Shown here: positions 37,732-46,125 of the stretch, one piece after another | Layout: each line of letters starts with the position of its first letter | Position numbering within the stretch: position 1 is the first letter of the stretch | NCBI GenBank assembly: GCA_913774955.1 | Contig: CAJYKV010000020.1 | Coordinates: forward strand, 186,001 to 250,000 | DNA from: an uncultured Acidovorax sp. | GTDB lineage: Bacteria; Pseudomonadota; Gammaproteobacteria; Burkholderiales; Burkholderiaceae_C | Length of the DNA: 64,000 bases | Direction: 5' to 3' | Notes under the pieces: generated by a model | Seen by the model: only the letters and a program-made list of their open reading frames with translations | What the model was told of the DNA's origin: nothing | Database searches by the model: none | Position numbers and translations under genes: made by a program

Positions 37732-38124
37732 ATGCAAGTCCTTCTACCCCCCGGATGGCCCCGGCCCAAGGGCTACTCCAACGGCGTCGCGGCGCGCGGC
37801 CGCATGGTCTTCGTGGCCGGCATGATCGGCTGGGATGCGCAGGGCGTTTTCCACACCGACGCGCTGTGCGGCCAGGTGCGGCAGGCGCTGCAGAACATCG
37901 TCGAGGTGCTCAAGGAAGGCGGCGCCCGCCCCGAGCACATCGTGCGCATGACCTGGTACGTGACGGACAAGAAGGACTACGTGGCCTCGCTGCGGCAGAT
38001 CGGCCAGGACTTCCGCGAGATCATCGGCAGCTTCAACGCGGCGATGACGGCGGTGGAGGTGTCGGCGCTGATCGAGGACCGCGCCAAGGTCGAGATCGAA
38101 GTCACGGCCGTGGTGCCGGACTGA
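37732..38124 (+). CDS. RidA-family (YjgF) deaminase
   Basis: Protein of 130 residues, starting at the ATG at 37732 behind a clear AGGAG-type site (37721-37725). The RidA pattern is visible: PKGYSNGVAARGRMVFVAGMIGWDAQG near 11-37, QALQNIVEVLKEGGARPEHIVRMTWYVTDKKDY near 52-84 and an acidic VEVSALIEDRAKVEIEVTAVVPD end. The canonical RidA Arg appears within a region related to EHIVRMTWYV. Canonical RidA hydrolyses enamines/imines to ketones plus ammonia. In this operon it would suit deamination of the enamine-like ring product of AbmA, as inference. A RidA-type gene also occurs in the Azoarcus clusters. Confidence 0.85.
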   Translation: MQVLLPPGWPRPKGYSNGVAARGRMVFVAGMIGWDAQGVFHTDALCGQVRQALQNIVEVLKEGGARPEHIVRMTWYVTDKKDYVASLRQIGQDFREIIGSFNAAMTAVEVSALIEDRAKVEIEVTAVVPD

Positions 38125-38140
38125 TGCGCGGAGGCTCCCC

Positions 38141-39007
38141 ATGGCGATGGTGCTCCCCCACGGCTTCGCGAACCCACGGGAAATCGACGAGGCCTACGAC
38201 CCCCTGAAGCGCGCGCACGATGCCACCGCCTCGAACCGGCATTTCGCCGAACGCAGCGAGGCCACGCGCCAGGCGTTGCCCTACCTACCCGCCGTGCCCT
38301 ACGGCCCCACGCGGGCGGAAACGCTGGACATCTTCCCGGCCGAGCGGCCCGGCGCGCCGGTGTTCTTCTTCATCCACGGCGGCTACTGGCGCGCCCGCAG
38401 CGCGCGCGATTTCAGCTGCGTGGCGCAGGGCCCGCATGCGCTGGGCTTCACCACCGTGGTGGTGGACTATGCGCTGTGCCCGGCCGTCACGATCGACGAG
38501 ATCGTGCGGCAGGTGCGTGCCGCCGCGGCCTGGGTGGTGCGCCACATCGGCGGGCATGGCGGCGACCCGGCCCGCATCGTCGTCGGCGGGCATTCCGCGG
38601 GCGGGCACCTGGGCGCCATGCTGCTGTGCACGCCCTGGGAGGCAGACTACGGCCTGCCGGCCGATCCCTTCGCGGGCGCGGTGCTGGTGAGCGGCCTCTA
38701 CGACATCGCGCCGCTGCGCTACAGCTACCTGCAGCCCGCGATCCAGCTGGACGAAGGCACGGTGCGCCGCAATTCCCCCGTGCTGCACGCACGGCCCAGC
38801 GCCACGCCGGTCACGCTCTGCTGGGGCGGGGCCGAGCAGGAGGCGTTCGCCCAGCAGTCGCGGGGCTTCCATGCCGCGTGGCGCGCGGCCGGCAACGCGG
38901 CCGACCTGCAGCCAATGCCGGGGGCCGACCACTTCGACGCCGTCCAGGCGTTCGAGGATCCGGCCAGCCTGCCGTGCCGCGCCCTCACGCGCCTGGCGCA
39001 AGGGTAG
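38141..39007 (+). CDS. alpha/beta hydrolase, arylformamidase-like
   Basis: Protein of 288 residues, last gene of the operon, starting 16 bp after ridA. It has the HGGXW motif (FFIHGGYWRARSARDF near residue 76) that marks the kynurenine formamidase (AFMID) type of hydrolase. The nucleophile elbow is VVGGHSAGGHLGAML near 152, with the His in PGADHFDAVQ near 265. LDIFPAERPGAPVFF before the motif is also typical. Kynurenine formamidase releases formate from N-formylkynurenine, a precursor of anthranilate; an N-formylanthranilate amidase would fit equally well. The substrate is inferred from context only. The convergent aminotransferase stops 13 bp downstream. Confidence 0.8.
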   Translation: MAMVLPHGFANPREIDEAYDPLKRAHDATASNRHFAERSEATRQALPYLPAVPYGPTRAETLDIFPAERPGAPVFFFIHGGYWRARSARDFSCVAQGPHALGFTTVVVDYALCPAVTIDEIVRQVRAAAAWVVRHIGGHGGDPARIVVGGHSAGGHLGAMLLCTPWEADYGLPADPFAGAVLVSGLYDIAPLRYSYLQPAIQLDEGTVRRNSPVLHARPSATPVTLCWGGAEQEAFAQQSRGFHAAWRAAGNAADLQPMPGADHFDAVQAFEDPASLPCRALTRLAQG

Positions 39008-39019
39008 GGGGCGCGCCGT

Positions 39020-40189
39020 TCAGAGCCGGCGCAGCCGCTGCAGCGCCTCGCGCAGCGTCTCGTCGCGCTTGGCGAAGCAGAAGCGCACCACGCGCTGATC
39101 GAACCCGTCGCCGTAGAACGGCGACAGCGGTATGCCGGCCACGCCGATCTCGCGCGTGAGCCACTGGCAGAACTCCACGTCGCCCAGGTCGCTGACCTGG
39201 GAGATGTCCACGCATTGGAAGTAGCTGCCGGTGCTCGGCAGCAGCTTCAGGCGCGAGCCTTCGAGCCCCTGGCGGAAAAGGTCGCGCTTGGCCTGGTAGA
39301 AGGCCGGCAACTGCAGGTAGGGCGCCGGATCGGCGAGGTAGGCGGCCAACCCGTACTGCACGGGCGTGTTCACCGTGAACACGTTGAACTGGTGCACCTT
39401 GCGGAATTCGGCCATGAGCGGCGCGGGCGCGACCACGGTGCCCACCTTCCAGCCCGTGACGTGGAAGGTCTTGCCGAAGCTCGACACGATGAACGCCCGC
39501 GCGGCCAGCCCGGGGAAGCGCGCGGCGCTCTGGTGCCCGGCGCCGTCGAACACCATGTGTTCGTAGACCTCGTCGCTGATCACCACCACGTCCGTCGGCG
39601 CGAGCAGCGCTTCGAGCGCCCGCATGTCCTCGTCCGTCCAGACGGTGGCCGAGGGGTTGTGCGGCGTGTTGATGATGATCGCGCGCGTGCGCGGCGTGAG
39701 CGCGGCGGCGATGCGGCCGAAATCGGGCCGGAAGCTGCCGGGCGTGAGCGGCACGCGCACCGCCGTGCCACCCGCCAGATCCACGTTGGGCACGTAGCTG
39801 TCGTAGCAGGGATCGAGCACGATCACCTCGTCGCCCGCCTGCACCACCGCCAGGATCGCCGTGAGGATGCCCTGCGTCGCGCCGGCCGTCACGGTGATCT
39901 CGGTGTCCGGCGAGTAGGCGCGGCCATGCAGCGCCTCGATCTTGCGCGCCACCGCCTGGCGCAGCGCCGGCACGCCCGGCATCGGCGGGTACTGGTTCTG
40001 CCCGGCGCGCATCGCATGCGCCACGGCATCGACCAGGGCCGGGTCGCAGTCGAAGTCGGGGAAGCCCTGGCCCAGGTTCACGGCCCCGTGCTCCGCCGCC
40101 AGGGCGGACATCACGGCAAAGATCGTCGTGCCCACCTGGGGCAGCTTGCTCGGAAGGGCCGGCGTGCGCGCGGCAGCGGTGGTGGTCAT
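39020..40189 (-). CDS. PLP-dependent aminotransferase (YbdL/kynurenine aminotransferase type)
   Basis: Fold-type I aminotransferase of 389 residues. The N-terminal substrate loop is VNLGQGFPDFDCDP near residue 37, ITVTAGATQGILTAILAVV near 97, NTPHNPSATVWTDED near 173, DEVYEHMVFDG near 208 and the PLP lysine in SSFGKTFHVTGWKVG near 237-251. C-terminal RFCFAKRDETL carries the carboxylate-binding Arg. The pattern matches E. coli YbdL (methionine/aromatic aminotransferase) and the KAT/CCBL family. It is convergent with the anthranilate operon and not part of it, though a kynurenine link is conceivable. Confidence 0.88.
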   Translation of the reverse strand: MTTTAAARTPALPSKLPQVGTTIFAVMSALAAEHGAVNLGQGFPDFDCDPALVDAVAHAMRAGQNQYPPMPGVPALRQAVARKIEALHGRAYSPDTEITVTAGATQGILTAILAVVQAGDEVIVLDPCYDSYVPNVDLAGGTAVRVPLTPGSFRPDFGRIAAALTPRTRAIIINTPHNPSATVWTDEDMRALEALLAPTDVVVISDEVYEHMVFDGAGHQSAARFPGLAARAFIVSSFGKTFHVTGWKVGTVVAPAPLMAEFRKVHQFNVFTVNTPVQYGLAAYLADPAPYLQLPAFYQAKRDLFRQGLEGSRLKLLPSTGSYFQCVDISQVSDLGDVEFCQWLTREIGVAGIPLSPFYGDGFDQRVVRFCFAKRDETLREALQRLRRL

Positions 40190-40280
40190 GTGCGTGGCAG
40201 AAAGGGGAGGGAAAAATTCACCGGCGGAAGGCTGCGGATTCGGCGCCCGTGGACGGGCTCGCCCGATGCGCCGCGCCGGC

Positions 40281-41222
40281 TCAGAGTTCGTAATCGTTCA
40301 CGTGCCCGGTCATCGCGCGCGCGACGAGTTCGCGGTTCAGCCGGTCGCTCAGCAGCTCGGCGAAGCGGTACACGAAGTTGCGCAGGTACGCGCCGCGCTT
40401 GAACGCCACGCGCGCCACGCTCTGGCCGAACAGGTGGCCCACGGGGCGCACCACCAGATCGCCGAGCGGATCGTCGCGCATGGCCATCTCGGCCACGATG
40501 CCGACGCCCAGGCCCAGGCGCACGTAGGTCTTGATCACGTCCGAATCGATCGCCTCCAGCACGATGCGCGGCTGCAGCTTGCGCGCCGCGAACGCCTGGT
40601 CGATCTTGCCGCGGCCGGTGAAGGAAGGGTGGTAGGTGATGAGCGACTCGTGGGCGATGTCGTCCACGCTGATGCGTTCGCGCTGCGCGAGCGGATGGCC
40701 CGTGGGCATCACCAGCACGTGCTGCCATTCGTAGCAGGGCAGGGTGACGAGGTCGGGATAGTCGGCGAGCGATTCGGTGGCCATGCCGATCTCGGCCACT
40801 TCGTCGATCACCATGCGCGCCACCTCGTGCGGCGTGGCCTGGTGCAGGCTGACGTTCACCTTCGGATAGGCCTCGCGCAGCTTGGCCACCGGCACCGGCA
40901 GCACGTAGCGCGCCTGCGTGTGGGTGGTCGCGATGCTCAGGGTGCCGCTGTCCTGCGCGCTGAACTGCTCGCCGATGCGCTTGAGGTTGCCCACCTCGCG
41001 CATGATGAGTTCAATGCTCTTGAGCACGTGCTGGCCCGGCTCGGTGATGCGCTTGAGCCGCTTGCCGTGGCGCGCGAAGATGTCCACGCCCAGCTCCTCT
41101 TCCAGCTCGATGATGGCCTTGGACACCCCAGGCTGCGACGTGTGGAGCGCCTTGGCGGCTTCCGTCAGGTTGAGGTTGCGGCGGGCGGCTTCCTGGACGA
41201 AGCGGAACTGGTGCAGGTTCAT
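40281..41222 (-). CDS. cysB: LysR-type regulator, CysB subfamily
   Basis: Regulator of 313 residues (CysB is 324). The winged HTH covers 1-60 (MNLHQFRFVQEAARRNLNLTEAAKALHTSQPGVS is the CysB-type opening), followed by the linker helix. The sensor domain has IATTHTQARYVLP near 97 (sulfate-binding loop in CysB), GMATESLADYPDLVTLPCYEWQH near 146 and ITYHPSFTGRGKIDQAF near 198. CysB controls sulfate uptake and cysteine synthesis and responds to O- or N-acetylserine. A near-palindrome lies 17 bp before its start. The sirohydrochlorin chelatase gene upstream, on the same strand, fits sulfite reductase cofactor supply. Confidence 0.92.
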   Translation of the reverse strand: MNLHQFRFVQEAARRNLNLTEAAKALHTSQPGVSKAIIELEEELGVDIFARHGKRLKRITEPGQHVLKSIELIMREVGNLKRIGEQFSAQDSGTLSIATTHTQARYVLPVPVAKLREAYPKVNVSLHQATPHEVARMVIDEVAEIGMATESLADYPDLVTLPCYEWQHVLVMPTGHPLAQRERISVDDIAHESLITYHPSFTGRGKIDQAFAARKLQPRIVLEAIDSDVIKTYVRLGLGVGIVAEMAMRDDPLGDLVVRPVGHLFGQSVARVAFKRGAYLRNFVYRFAELLSDRLNRELVARAMTGHVNDYEL

Positions 41223-41238
41223 ATCTGATTGCTGCTAA

Positions 41239-41267
41239 AGATGGTTGCAATTATGCGGCAGCCATCT
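41239..41267. promoter_or_regulatory. inverted repeat upstream of cysB
   Basis: AGATGGTTGC (41239-41248) and GCAGCCATCT (41258-41267) are complementary except for one pair, separated by 9 bp, and ATTGCT/AGCAAT at 41229-41234 and 41269-41274 extend the symmetry. The element lies 17-45 bp before the cysB ATG in an AT-richer island, where an autoregulatory LysR site would be expected. Binding by CysB is inference. Confidence 0.55.
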
Positions 41268-41384
41268 AAGCAATGCCGGCCTGGCGGTGGAAAACCGTGA
41301 CAAGCCACGGTGGCCGGCAGGCTCCGTGCGGCCCGGACGGCAGGGTCTCGCGCGGTGCGGGAACCCGGCTGTCCGGTTGCGCGC

Positions 41385-41846
41385 TCAGCGGCCCGCCGCG
41401 ATCTCGGCCATCAGCGCCGTCATGCGCGGGTCTTCGCCGATCGCGCCCTGCACGATGACCTCCATGCCCGGATGCTCTTCGCGCAGCGCCTGCACGAGAA
41501 GAGGCAGGTCTTCCCGCGCATGTTTGCCCGTACCCAGGAACATCGGCACCACGGTGAGCCGCCGCACGCCCCGGCCGGCCAGTTCGCGCACCGCCGTGGG
41601 CAGGTCGGGCTCGGCGAGTTCGAGGTAGGCGCAGCACACCTGCGCGCCGGGCACCTGCTCCCGCATGCGGGCTTCCACCGCCTCGATCGGCGCGCGCCAC
41701 AGCGGATCGCGCGAGCCGTGGGCGAACAGCACCACGCCGTGCCCGGCATGGGCCGCCCGCGGCTGCCCGCCGAAAGCTTCCGTGCCGTCTTCCATCGCCG
41801 TTTCCGTTTCCGTTTCCGTTTCCATTGCCATCGTCGTAGTCGTCAT
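41385..41846 (-). CDS. CbiX/SirB-type sirohydrochlorin chelatase
   Basis: Small protein of 153 residues. After a repeat-rich N-terminus it shows the short CbiX pattern: GVVLFAHGSRDPLWRAPIEAV near residues 37-57 (the His is the metal/catalytic residue), CAYLELAEPDLPTAVREL near 72, VTVVPMFLGTGKHAREDLP near 95 (second His) and IVQGAIGEDPRM near the end. Such proteins insert iron or cobalt into sirohydrochlorin for sirohaem or cobalamin. Proximity to cysB favours sirohaem. The ATG at 41846 overlaps the lptG stop (ATGA). The first 20 residues include four Glu-Thr pairs from a hexanucleotide repeat; a start after it is possible. Confidence 0.82.
   Translation of the reverse strand: MTTTTMAMETETETETAMEDGTEAFGGQPRAAHAGHGVVLFAHGSRDPLWRAPIEAVEARMREQVPGAQVCCAYLELAEPDLPTAVRELAGRGVRRLTVVPMFLGTGKHAREDLPLLVQALREEHPGMEVIVQGAIGEDPRMTALMAEIAAGR
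41799..41822. repeat. in-frame hexanucleotide repeat (CGTTTC)4
   Basis: Four perfect copies of CGTTTC, read on the minus strand as GAAACG and translated as Glu-Thr four times at residues 9-16 of the chelatase. Slippage would change the N-terminal length by two residues per unit without a frameshift. Confidence 0.95.
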
Positions 41847-42940
41847 CGCCTCAGGACCAGCCAGCCGAACGCCCCGAGCGACAGCAGTGAATAGATGATG
41901 CCCGGTGCCGCCGCGGTGAGCCAGGGCGACCAGTTCTGCAGGTTGCCCGCATAGCCGAACACGTTGTTGAGCAGGAAGAAGCTGATGCCCGCCATCACGC
42001 CGCCGAACACGTAGCCCGCGATCCCGCCGGAGCGGAAATGCAGGTAGGCGAAGGGCAGCGACAGCACCACCATCACCAGGCAGCTCAAGGGGTAGAACAC
42101 CTTGCGCCAGAACTCGATCTCGTACTTCTGCGCGGTCTGTCCGTTGGACTCCAGGTGGCGGATGTACTGGAAGAGATCGATCGTCGCCATGCGGTCGGGC
42201 TTGAGCAGCGAGGCCGCCACCATGTCGCTGCTGATGTGGGTGGGCCAGACGAAGTTCGCCTCCTGCAGCCGCTCGACGCGCGCCTCGGCCGCGCCCTTGC
42301 GGTGGAAGACGCTGCGTTTCACGCCGTGCAGCGTCCAGCCCTCGGCGCCGAACTCGCCCGATTCGGCCTGGATGGTGGAGGCCACCCTGCCGTCGCCGTC
42401 GAATTCGAAGATCCGCACGTTGCCCATGCCGCCGTCGTGCCGCAGCGAGCGCACGTTCACGGCCACCGACTGGTCGCCCTGCCGCTCCTTGAGCCAGGCG
42501 CCGGTGGCGCCGGTGGTGATCTGGCCGAGGTAGCGCGCCTTCACGAGCTGCGCGAGCCGGTCGGTCGCGGGTGCGAGGTAGTCGCCCACGGCGAAGGTGA
42601 GCACCACGAACCCCAGGCCCAGCACCAGCAGCGTGCGCAGCGCGCGCCAGGGCCCCAGGCCGCTGGTGCGCATGATGGTGAATTCCGAACTCTGCGCGAA
42701 GCGCGCCATCACGAAGATCGTGCCGATGAGCACCGTGATCGGCAGCAGCTCGTACAGGTGGCTCGGAATGCCCAGCGCGACGTACAGCAGCGCATGCGAC
42801 ACCTCGTAGCCCAGCGCGCGGCCGACGTAGCGCAGCTCGTCCACCATGTCGAAGAACACGAACAGCGCGAGGAAGCCCAGCGTGACGAAGGCCACGGCCG
42901 AGAGGGCCTCGCGGTAGATGAGGCGGCGGATCGTCTTCAT
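41843..42940 (-). CDS. lptG: LPS export ABC permease LptG
   Basis: Inner-membrane protein of 365 residues (E. coli LptG 360). Three N-terminal helices begin with MKTIRRLIYREALSAVAFVTLGFLALFVFFDMVDELR, then YELLPITVLIGTIFVMARFAQSSEFTIMRTSGL near 63-95 (coupling helix for LptB). A periplasmic beta-jellyroll follows (about 125-260) and then three C-terminal helices. With LptF and LptB it extracts LPS from the inner membrane. The start ATG at 42940 overlaps the lptF stop (ATGA); a longer frame from 42967 lies inside lptF and is rejected. Confidence 0.94.
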   Translation of the reverse strand: MKTIRRLIYREALSAVAFVTLGFLALFVFFDMVDELRYVGRALGYEVSHALLYVALGIPSHLYELLPITVLIGTIFVMARFAQSSEFTIMRTSGLGPWRALRTLLVLGLGFVVLTFAVGDYLAPATDRLAQLVKARYLGQITTGATGAWLKERQGDQSVAVNVRSLRHDGGMGNVRIFEFDGDGRVASTIQAESGEFGAEGWTLHGVKRSVFHRKGAAEARVERLQEANFVWPTHISSDMVAASLLKPDRMATIDLFQYIRHLESNGQTAQKYEIEFWRKVFYPLSCLVMVVLSLPFAYLHFRSGGIAGYVFGGVMAGISFFLLNNVFGYAGNLQNWSPWLTAAAPGIIYSLLSLGAFGWLVLRR

Positions 42941-44037
42941 GCGTTTCCTCCGGCCGGCCGCTGCCACAGCGTCCGCGGCGACCAGCGGTTGTGCCGCGCC
43001 ACCAGCAGCAGCAGGCCCAGCGCGAGCGTGCCGCCGTGCAGAAGCACCATGAAGGCGCCCAGGCCCATCCGGCCCGAGCCCACCCAGCTCTGGCCGAACG
43101 TCATGAGGTTGTAGTAGACGACGAAGGCGAACAGCGCGAAGACGAGGCTCGTGCTGCGCGCGGCCCGCGGGTTGGCGCTCGCCACCGCCAGGCCCAGGAC
43201 GACGAAGTTCAGCGCCGCGAGCGCCAGCCCGAAGCGCCAGCCGAGTTCCGCGCGGAAGGTGGGATCGCTGGAGGCGAACAGCTCCGGCGTGGTGCGCGTC
43301 TTCACGGCCACGTCGTCGGACGGGTTGGCCGAGGCGGAGCCGATGCGCGTGCCGTACTCGGTGAATTCGCTCACCTTGAGACCGGGCTTGTCGGTGGAGG
43401 TCTCCAGCCGCTGCCCGTCGCTCAGCAGCGCCATGCGCTGCCCGCCCTGCGTCTCCAGCCGCGCACTGCGCGCGGAGGTGACGGTCTCGCGTCCACGCTC
43501 GGTGGAGGCGATGAACACGTTGGTGGCCTGCTGGTTGTCAGGCGTCTCGCGGTCGATGAAGAACACGCGGTTGCCGTTGGCGGATTCCTGGAACTCGCCC
43601 GGCGCGATCCGGTCGATGTCGCCGCGCTGCTGGTACTGCACCTTGAGCTCCTGGATCTGCTGGTTGGCCCAGGGCCAGATCAGCAGGGCCAGCGTGGCGA
43701 TCGCCAGCATCACCGGCCACGCGAAGCGCAGCAGCGGCCTGAGCAGATGGAGCATGCCCCGGCCGCTGGCGAACCAGATGACCATCTCGCTGTCGCGGTA
43801 CATGCGCGAGAGCGTGCCGACCACGGCCACGAACAGGCTCAGCGTGAGGATGGTGGGCAACTGGCCGAGCACGGTGAAGCCCATCACGAGCATCACGTCC
43901 GACGGGTTCACGCTGCCGCGCGACGCCTGGCCGAGCGTGCGGATCAGCATCATGGTCATGACCACGGTGACCAGCACCACCAGCGTCGCTCCGAAGCTGC
44001 GGGCCAGTTCCTTGCGAATGGATGAATCGAATAACAT
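42937..44037 (-). CDS. lptF: LPS export ABC permease LptF
   Basis: Inner-membrane protein of 366 residues starting MLFDSSIRKELARSFGATLVVL, the standard LptF opening. The coupling-helix region is LSLFVAVVGTLSRMYRDSEMVIWFASGRG near 61-89. A periplasmic jellyroll follows (about 125-265) and then helices near FGLALAALNFVVLGLAVASANPRAARS and FVVYYNLMTFGQSWVGSG. Its start is only 23 bp from the divergent pepA start, so each promoter must lie largely within the other gene's 5' end. This divergent lptFG/pepA pairing is common in proteobacteria. Confidence 0.94.
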   Translation of the reverse strand: MLFDSSIRKELARSFGATLVVLVTVVMTMMLIRTLGQASRGSVNPSDVMLVMGFTVLGQLPTILTLSLFVAVVGTLSRMYRDSEMVIWFASGRGMLHLLRPLLRFAWPVMLAIATLALLIWPWANQQIQELKVQYQQRGDIDRIAPGEFQESANGNRVFFIDRETPDNQQATNVFIASTERGRETVTSARSARLETQGGQRMALLSDGQRLETSTDKPGLKVSEFTEYGTRIGSASANPSDDVAVKTRTTPELFASSDPTFRAELGWRFGLALAALNFVVLGLAVASANPRAARSTSLVFALFAFVVYYNLMTFGQSWVGSGRMGLGAFMVLLHGGTLALGLLLLVARHNRWSPRTLWQRPAGGNA

Positions 44038-44060
44038 TGGCTCGAAGGAAAACGCCGATT

Positions 44061-45647
44061 ATGAACTTCGATCTGAAGACCCTGTCCCTGGCCGCCGCCG
44101 CTGCCGAGAAATGCGATCTGCTCGCCGTGCTGGTGCCCGAGGGCTTCAAGCCCTCCGGCGACGCGCTGTCCGCGCTCGTGGCCCATGCCACCCGCCAGGG
44201 CGACTTCGAAACCAAGCCCGGCAAGAGCCTCGCGCTCTACCAGGCGCCGGCCGTCGCGGCCCGCCGCGTGCTGCTGCTGGGCGCGGGCGATGGCAGCCCG
44301 CGCGCGGTGCGCCAGGCGCTCACCGGCGCCGCGGCGCAGTGGAAGGCGCCGCAGGTGAAGCGCGCGGCCGTGTGCCTCGCGGCCCTGGCCGATGCCGACG
44401 CGGCCGCGTGCGCTGCCGTGCAGGCCATCGCCGACGCCAGCTACGTCTACACCGCCACCAAGTCGCAGGCCGAGCCGCGCGCGCTCTCCCGCGTGGTGGT
44501 CGGCGTCGCCGACGCCTCCGCCGCCAAGGCCGGTTTCGCCCGCGGCACCGCGCTCGCCCTGGGCGTCGAATACGCCCGCGAATGGGCCAACCGGCCCGGC
44601 AACCATGCCACGCCCACGCTGCTGGCCGACGCGGCCAAGGCGCTGGCCAAGCACGGCCCGATCCAGGTGAAGGTGTTGGGGCCCGCCGAGGTGCAGAAGC
44701 TCGGCATGGGCGCCTTCATCGCGGTGGCCAAGGGTTCCGAGGAGCCGCTGCGCTTCATCGAGCTGCGCTACCAGGGCGCCGGCCGCGCCGAGGCGCCCGT
44801 GGCCCTGATCGGCAAGGGCATCACGTTCGACACCGGCGGCATCTCCATCAAGCCCGCCGCCGAGATGGACGAGATGAAGTTCGACATGGGCGGCGCCGCC
44901 AGCGTGCTGGGCGTGTTCCGCGCGCTGGCCGAACTGCGGCCCGCGATCAACGTGGTCGGCCTGATCCCCGCCTGCGAGAACATGCCCGACGGCCGCGCGG
45001 TGAAGCCGGGCGACGTCGTCACCAGCCTCAGCGGCCAGACGATCGAGGTGCTCAACACCGACGCGGAAGGCCGGCTGGTGCTGTGCGATGCGATCGCGTA
45101 TGCCGCGCGCTTCAAGCCCTCCGCGATGGTGGACATCGCGACGCTCACGGGCGCCTGCGTGATCGCGCTCGGCGGGGTGCGCAGCGGCCTGTTCGCCAAC
45201 GACGAGGCCCTGGCCACGCGCCTGCAGCAGGCGGGCGAATCCGCGATGGACCCGTGCTGGCGCATGCCGCTCGACGACGAGTACGCCGAAGGCTTGAAGA
45301 GCAATTTCGCCGACATGGGCAACGTGGCCGGCCGCGCCGCCGGCGCCGTCACGGCCGCCAAGTTCCTGCAGAAGTTCGTGGGCACGCAGCCCTGGGCCCA
45401 CCTGGACATCGCCGGCACGGCCTGGAAGAGCGGCGGCGGCAAGGGCGCGACGGGCCGCCCCGTCGGCCTGCTCGTGCAGTTCCTGCTCGATTCCGTGCAG
45501 GCGCCTGCTGCCCGCGCGCGCTCCCGGACGGCGGCCGCAGCCGCGGCACCGGCGCCCGTTTCGGCACCGGCAGCGGCGCCCGCCGCCGGCCGTGCCCGGC
45601 GTGCCGCGGCGCCTGCCCGCTCTGCCCGGGCTGCGCGCGCCGCGTGA
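44061..45647 (+). CDS. pepA: leucyl aminopeptidase (cytosol aminopeptidase) with Ala/Arg-rich tail
   Basis: M17 metallopeptidase of 528 residues (E. coli 503) that removes N-terminal residues in the cytosol as a hexamer with two metal ions. The catalytic domain has ALIGKGITFDTGGISIKPAAEMDEMKFDMGGAA near residues 250-282, with metal-binding Lys and Asp residues, and the signature NTDAEGRLVLCDA near 332-344. The family core ends at about 481. The last 47 residues are only Ala, Arg, Pro, Ser, Val, Thr and Gly and have no counterpart in usual family members. Start ATG at 44061. holC follows in the same direction. Confidence 0.94.
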   Translation: MNFDLKTLSLAAAAAEKCDLLAVLVPEGFKPSGDALSALVAHATRQGDFETKPGKSLALYQAPAVAARRVLLLGAGDGSPRAVRQALTGAAAQWKAPQVKRAAVCLAALADADAAACAAVQAIADASYVYTATKSQAEPRALSRVVVGVADASAAKAGFARGTALALGVEYAREWANRPGNHATPTLLADAAKALAKHGPIQVKVLGPAEVQKLGMGAFIAVAKGSEEPLRFIELRYQGAGRAEAPVALIGKGITFDTGGISIKPAAEMDEMKFDMGGAASVLGVFRALAELRPAINVVGLIPACENMPDGRAVKPGDVVTSLSGQTIEVLNTDAEGRLVLCDAIAYAARFKPSAMVDIATLTGACVIALGGVRSGLFANDEALATRLQQAGESAMDPCWRMPLDDEYAEGLKSNFADMGNVAGRAAGAVTAAKFLQKFVGTQPWAHLDIAGTAWKSGGGKGATGRPVGLLVQFLLDSVQAPAARARSRTAAAAAAPAPVSAPAAAPAAGRARRAAAPARSARAARAA

Positions 45648-45687
45648 TCGCCCAGGCTGCATTCCGCTCGATGGCGCCCGTGCCCGC

Positions 45688-46122
45688 ATGACCGAGATCG
45701 CCTTCCATTTCAATGCGCCGGACAAGCTCGCCTATGCGTGCCGGTTCGCGCGCAAGGCGGTGCGCAGCGATGCGCTGCTGGTCATCACGGGACCCTCCGC
45801 CATGCTCGATGCGGTGGACCGCGCCCTCTGGGCGCTGGGCCCGCAGGATTTCGTCGCCCACTGCCGCCAGGAGGACGAGGCCGATCTGCGCGAAGCCTCG
45901 CCCGTGCTGCTGGCGAGCGATCCCCGCGCCGCTGCCCATGCGCAGGTGTTGCTGAACCTCGGCCCCACGGTGCCCGCGGGTTTCGAGCGCTTCGGCCGGC
46001 TGGTGGAAGTGGTGAGCTCCACCGACGAGGCCGACCGCGCCGGAGCGCGCGAGCGCTGGCGGCACTACGCCCAGCGCGGCTACGCCATCGTGCGCCACGA
46101 CCTGGTGCTGAAGGGGGGCTGA
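45688..46122 (+). CDS. holC: DNA polymerase III subunit chi
   Basis: Protein of 144 residues (E. coli HolC 147). It starts MTEIAFHFNAPDKLAYACRFARKAV and continues with DRALWALGPQDFVAHC near 46, SPVLLASD near 71 and GFERFGRLVEVVSSTDEADRAGARERWRHYAQRGY near 97-131, the pattern of the chi clamp-loader subunit that links polymerase III to SSB. pepA-holC neighbourhood is widely conserved, which strengthens the call. The next gene starts 3 bp after the stop. Confidence 0.92.
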   Translation: MTEIAFHFNAPDKLAYACRFARKAVRSDALLVITGPSAMLDAVDRALWALGPQDFVAHCRQEDEADLREASPVLLASDPRAAAHAQVLLNLGPTVPAGFERFGRLVEVVSSTDEADRAGARERWRHYAQRGYAIVRHDLVLKGG

Positions 46123-46125
46123 ACG

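Noticed and set aside
39020-40189. Aminotransferase as a member of the anthranilate operon
   Set aside because: It is on the opposite strand and convergent, so it cannot be co-transcribed. A functional link is only speculative.
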